From: Neopararhizobium haloflavum | GTDB taxonomy: Bacteria > Pseudomonadota > Alphaproteobacteria > Rhizobiales > Rhizobiaceae | Direction of reading: 5' to 3' | Length of the DNA stretch: 64,000 nt | NCBI RefSeq assembly: GCF_002750855.1 | Contig: NZ_NWUC01000007.1 | Location: 186,001-250,000 of the forward strand | Part shown: positions 62,386 to 64,000 of the stretch, one piece after another | How the letters are laid out: each line of letters begins with the position of its first letter | Numbering within the stretch: position 1 is the first letter of the stretch | Notes under the pieces: generated by a model | Databases searched by the model: none | Seen by the model: the letters and a program-made list of their open reading frames with translations, nothing else | Told to the model about the DNA's origin: nothing | Position numbers and translations under genes: made by a program

Positions 62386-64000
62386 GGGAACCTCGCTTCT
62401 TGTTCGGCAGCGCAAATGAGAATGTCGCGCCTTTGTCAACTTCGCCCTCGGCCCAGATGCGCCCGCCATGGCGCTCGATAATGCGGCGTGTCAGCGCCAG
62501 TCCGATGCCGGTGCCTTCAAAATCTTCAGCCCGTTGCAGACGTTGAAAGACCCCGAATAGCTTGTCGATATAAGCCATATCGAAGCCGACGCCATCGTCC
62601 GTGATGCGATAGATTGCCTCGCCATCTCCCAGCGAACCGGTGATCTCGATCCGCGCGACCTCGTTGCGATTGGTATACTTCACCGCGTTCTCGATGACGT
62701 TGTGCCACACCTGTCGCAGGAAGCTCGCGTCGCCCCAGGCACTCGGCAGCTTTTCGACATGCCAGTCGATCCTGCGGTCTTCATTCGCCAGCATCACCGT
62801 GCGCTGCACTTCAAAGACGATCTTGTCCATGTCGACATTGGACGGCTTGAGCGCGGCCCGGCCGAGATGGGAAAAGTTGAGAAGGTCATCGACCAGACGA
62901 CCGGCGGCAATCGCCGATTCGGCGATGCTTTCGATATAGTGCAGAGACTTCTCATCCAGATCCTTTTCACGGTCACGCAACAGTTCGGAATACCCGACAA
63001 TGTGGCGAAAAGGGGCCCGCAGGTCGTGCGAGACCGAATAGGAGAATGCCTCCAGTTCACGGTTGGAGCGCTGCAATTCCTGGGTGAGTTGCGCCAGGGC
63101 TTCGGCTTTTCGCAACACGATACCGACAATCCCCGAGCGCAGATCCCGCGCGGTACCCATTTCGGCGTCGCGCCAGGGCGTAGCGTGAAAGCGCAGTTGC
63201 TCTTTCCATGCCTCGAAGGAGCGACGCGGATGGATGCGTCCAGTTTCCCGGACGACTTCGTGCGGATCGCCGCTCCAGGTCACGCTGCGCAGCGTCTCGG
63301 GCCGGAACCAGAGAACCCAGTGAGGATGAAGCTCGGAAATACGGATCGCCATGAGGCCGCTTGCCGAACTCGCGAAACGCTCGGCGCCTTGCATGACACT
63401 GGCAAGCGTATCTGTCTGAAAGAGTTCGTTCTCCCCTTGCGTTTCAAGCCAAGTGGCCACGGCGCTGATATCGGCGTCTTCGGGCGTCTGCCCCACGGCA
63501 GCAATAGTCTCGTCAACCACGATCGCAGCGCCCTCGGCGGACACGAGAGCGAGCAAGTCGACCTTGTTCTCACACAGAGCCTTCAGCCAGTCGTCAGCAT
63601 GGGCCATTGCCGCAAGCAGCCGTCGCTGGATTGCACCAAGCTCAACGCGCAGTGCGGATTCGTGAGCCCTTTCGCGCGCCATGATTTGCGTCGCAAACGC
63701 CTGCACCACGAAATCGCAGGCTCCAAGACCATCGACGCCGACCATGTGCGGATCGGCGCTATGGCACGCCACCAGCCCCCACAACTCGCCGTCGACGATA
63801 ATCGAGACCGACATGGACGCATTGGTGCCCATGTTGCGCATGTATTCCAGATGAATGGGGGAAACGCTGCGCAGTTGAGCGAAGGACAGATCGAGCGGCG
63901 CTCCGGTTATAGGGCCATTCGGGGGTTCGATCGGCACTGGCACATAGCTGACATCGGGAATGATGCGCACTCTGTTGAGCCGATAGAGTTCGCGTGCCTG
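62378..64000 (-). CDS. bphP: Bacteriophytochrome histidine kinase, C-terminal part (cut by window edge)
   Basis: About 540 residues are in the window; the PAS domain and its chromophore cysteine lie beyond the right edge. The reading frame is open to position 64000 and starts with QARELYRLNRVRIIPDVSY, the conserved GAF-domain phytochrome segment; LRSVSPIHLEYMRNMG and LWGLVACHS carry the two chromophore-pocket histidines. A PHY domain follows (TWSGDPHE; the tongue motif HPRRSFEAWKE), then HisKA (FSYSVSHDLRAPFRHIVGY) and HATPase (NVIENAVKYT, DDGVGF, GTGIGLALTRRI). A red/far-red photosensor kinase. The GTG at 63970 is internal, not a start. Confidence 0.93.
   Translation of the reverse strand, partial: QARELYRLNRVRIIPDVSYVPVPIEPPNGPITGAPLDLSFAQLRSVSPIHLEYMRNMGTNASMSVSIIVDGELWGLVACHSADPHMVGVDGLGACDFVVQAFATQIMARERAHESALRVELGAIQRRLLAAMAHADDWLKALCENKVDLLALVSAEGAAIVVDETIAAVGQTPEDADISAVATWLETQGENELFQTDTLASVMQGAERFASSASGLMAIRISELHPHWVLWFRPETLRSVTWSGDPHEVVRETGRIHPRRSFEAWKEQLRFHATPWRDAEMGTARDLRSGIVGIVLRKAEALAQLTQELQRSNRELEAFSYSVSHDLRAPFRHIVGYSELLRDREKDLDEKSLHYIESIAESAIAAGRLVDDLLNFSHLGRAALKPSNVDMDKIVFEVQRTVMLANEDRRIDWHVEKLPSAWGDASFLRQVWHNVIENAVKYTNRNEVARIEITGSLGDGEAIYRITDDGVGFDMAYIDKLFGVFQRLQRAEDFEGTGIGLALTRRIIERHGGRIWAEGEVDKGATFSFALPNKKRGSHV

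Noticed and set aside
63968-63970. GTG as start codon of the phytochrome kinase
   Set aside because: The frame continues upstream to the window edge and encodes conserved phytochrome GAF sequence, so the gene is truncated by the window, not started here.

Overview
The window is 64 kb of GC-rich, densely packed DNA with the gene content of an alphaproteobacterium of the order Hyphomicrobiales (Rhizobiales). Pointers are phaR divergent from phaAB, fdxA-carD followed by an rpoH2-type sigma factor, HWE-type kinases, a membrane urate hydroxylase (puuD), a Rhizobium-type mixed-linkage glucan synthase pair and a CtrA-like box. Genus cannot be set by reading alone. I see no tRNA, rRNA, CRISPR array, insertion sequence or prophage; this is chromosomal (or chromid) housekeeping and catabolic DNA.

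Layout. (1) 1-25 kb, mostly housekeeping: the end of phaB, phaA and the PHA repressor phaR; GlcG/HbpS-like protein; small membrane protein; rpmF; GST; mtgA; ispA; a hybrid histidine kinase; ispG; histidine phosphatase; galM; gabD; a MoxR-VWA pair; DUF4345-type protein; Uup-type ABC-F ATPase; thiamine pyrophosphokinase divergent from a TPP-riboswitch-controlled thiBPQ operon; an M48 lipoprotein protease; fdxA; carD with a rho-independent terminator; and an rpoH2-type sigma factor. (2) 26-35.4 kb: a branched-chain-amino-acid-type ABC transporter (livG, H, M, K, F) interleaved with two acyl/aryl-CoA ligases, under a divergent LysR regulator, with a 16-codon leader ORF fused by TGATG to livG. (3) 35.4-54.2 kb: an almost complete purine salvage-to-glycerate route. 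Guanine deaminase (guaD) and xanthine dehydrogenase (xdhABC) make urate; PuuD, UraH and a PuuE-UraD fusion make allantoin and then allantoate; allantoicase and ureidoglycolate lyase give glyoxylate plus urea; Gcl, Hyi and GlxR turn glyoxylate into glycerate. IclR and LysR regulators and an AzgA-type purine permease are included, and a second NCS2 permease lies at 58.9 kb. (4) 54.3-58.7 kb: a membrane-fusion protein plus a processive GT2 glycosyltransferase resembling the bgsBA mixed-linkage beta-glucan synthase, next to a Cache-HAMP sensor without an output domain. (5) 60.4-64 kb: a signalling island with a stand-alone receiver protein facing a three-gene operon of bacteriophytochrome kinase (cut by the right edge), Rcp1-type receiver and receiver-HWE kinase.

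The most interesting signals are regulatory: a shared interrupted palindrome ahead of two purine-catabolic operons, an IclR-type operator at gcl, a 7-1-7 palindrome on the LysR start codon, a long stem in the ispG leader, an unexplained hairpin leader ahead of the xanthine/urate-type permease, and a TTAA-N7-TTAA CtrA-like box ahead of the Cache protein.
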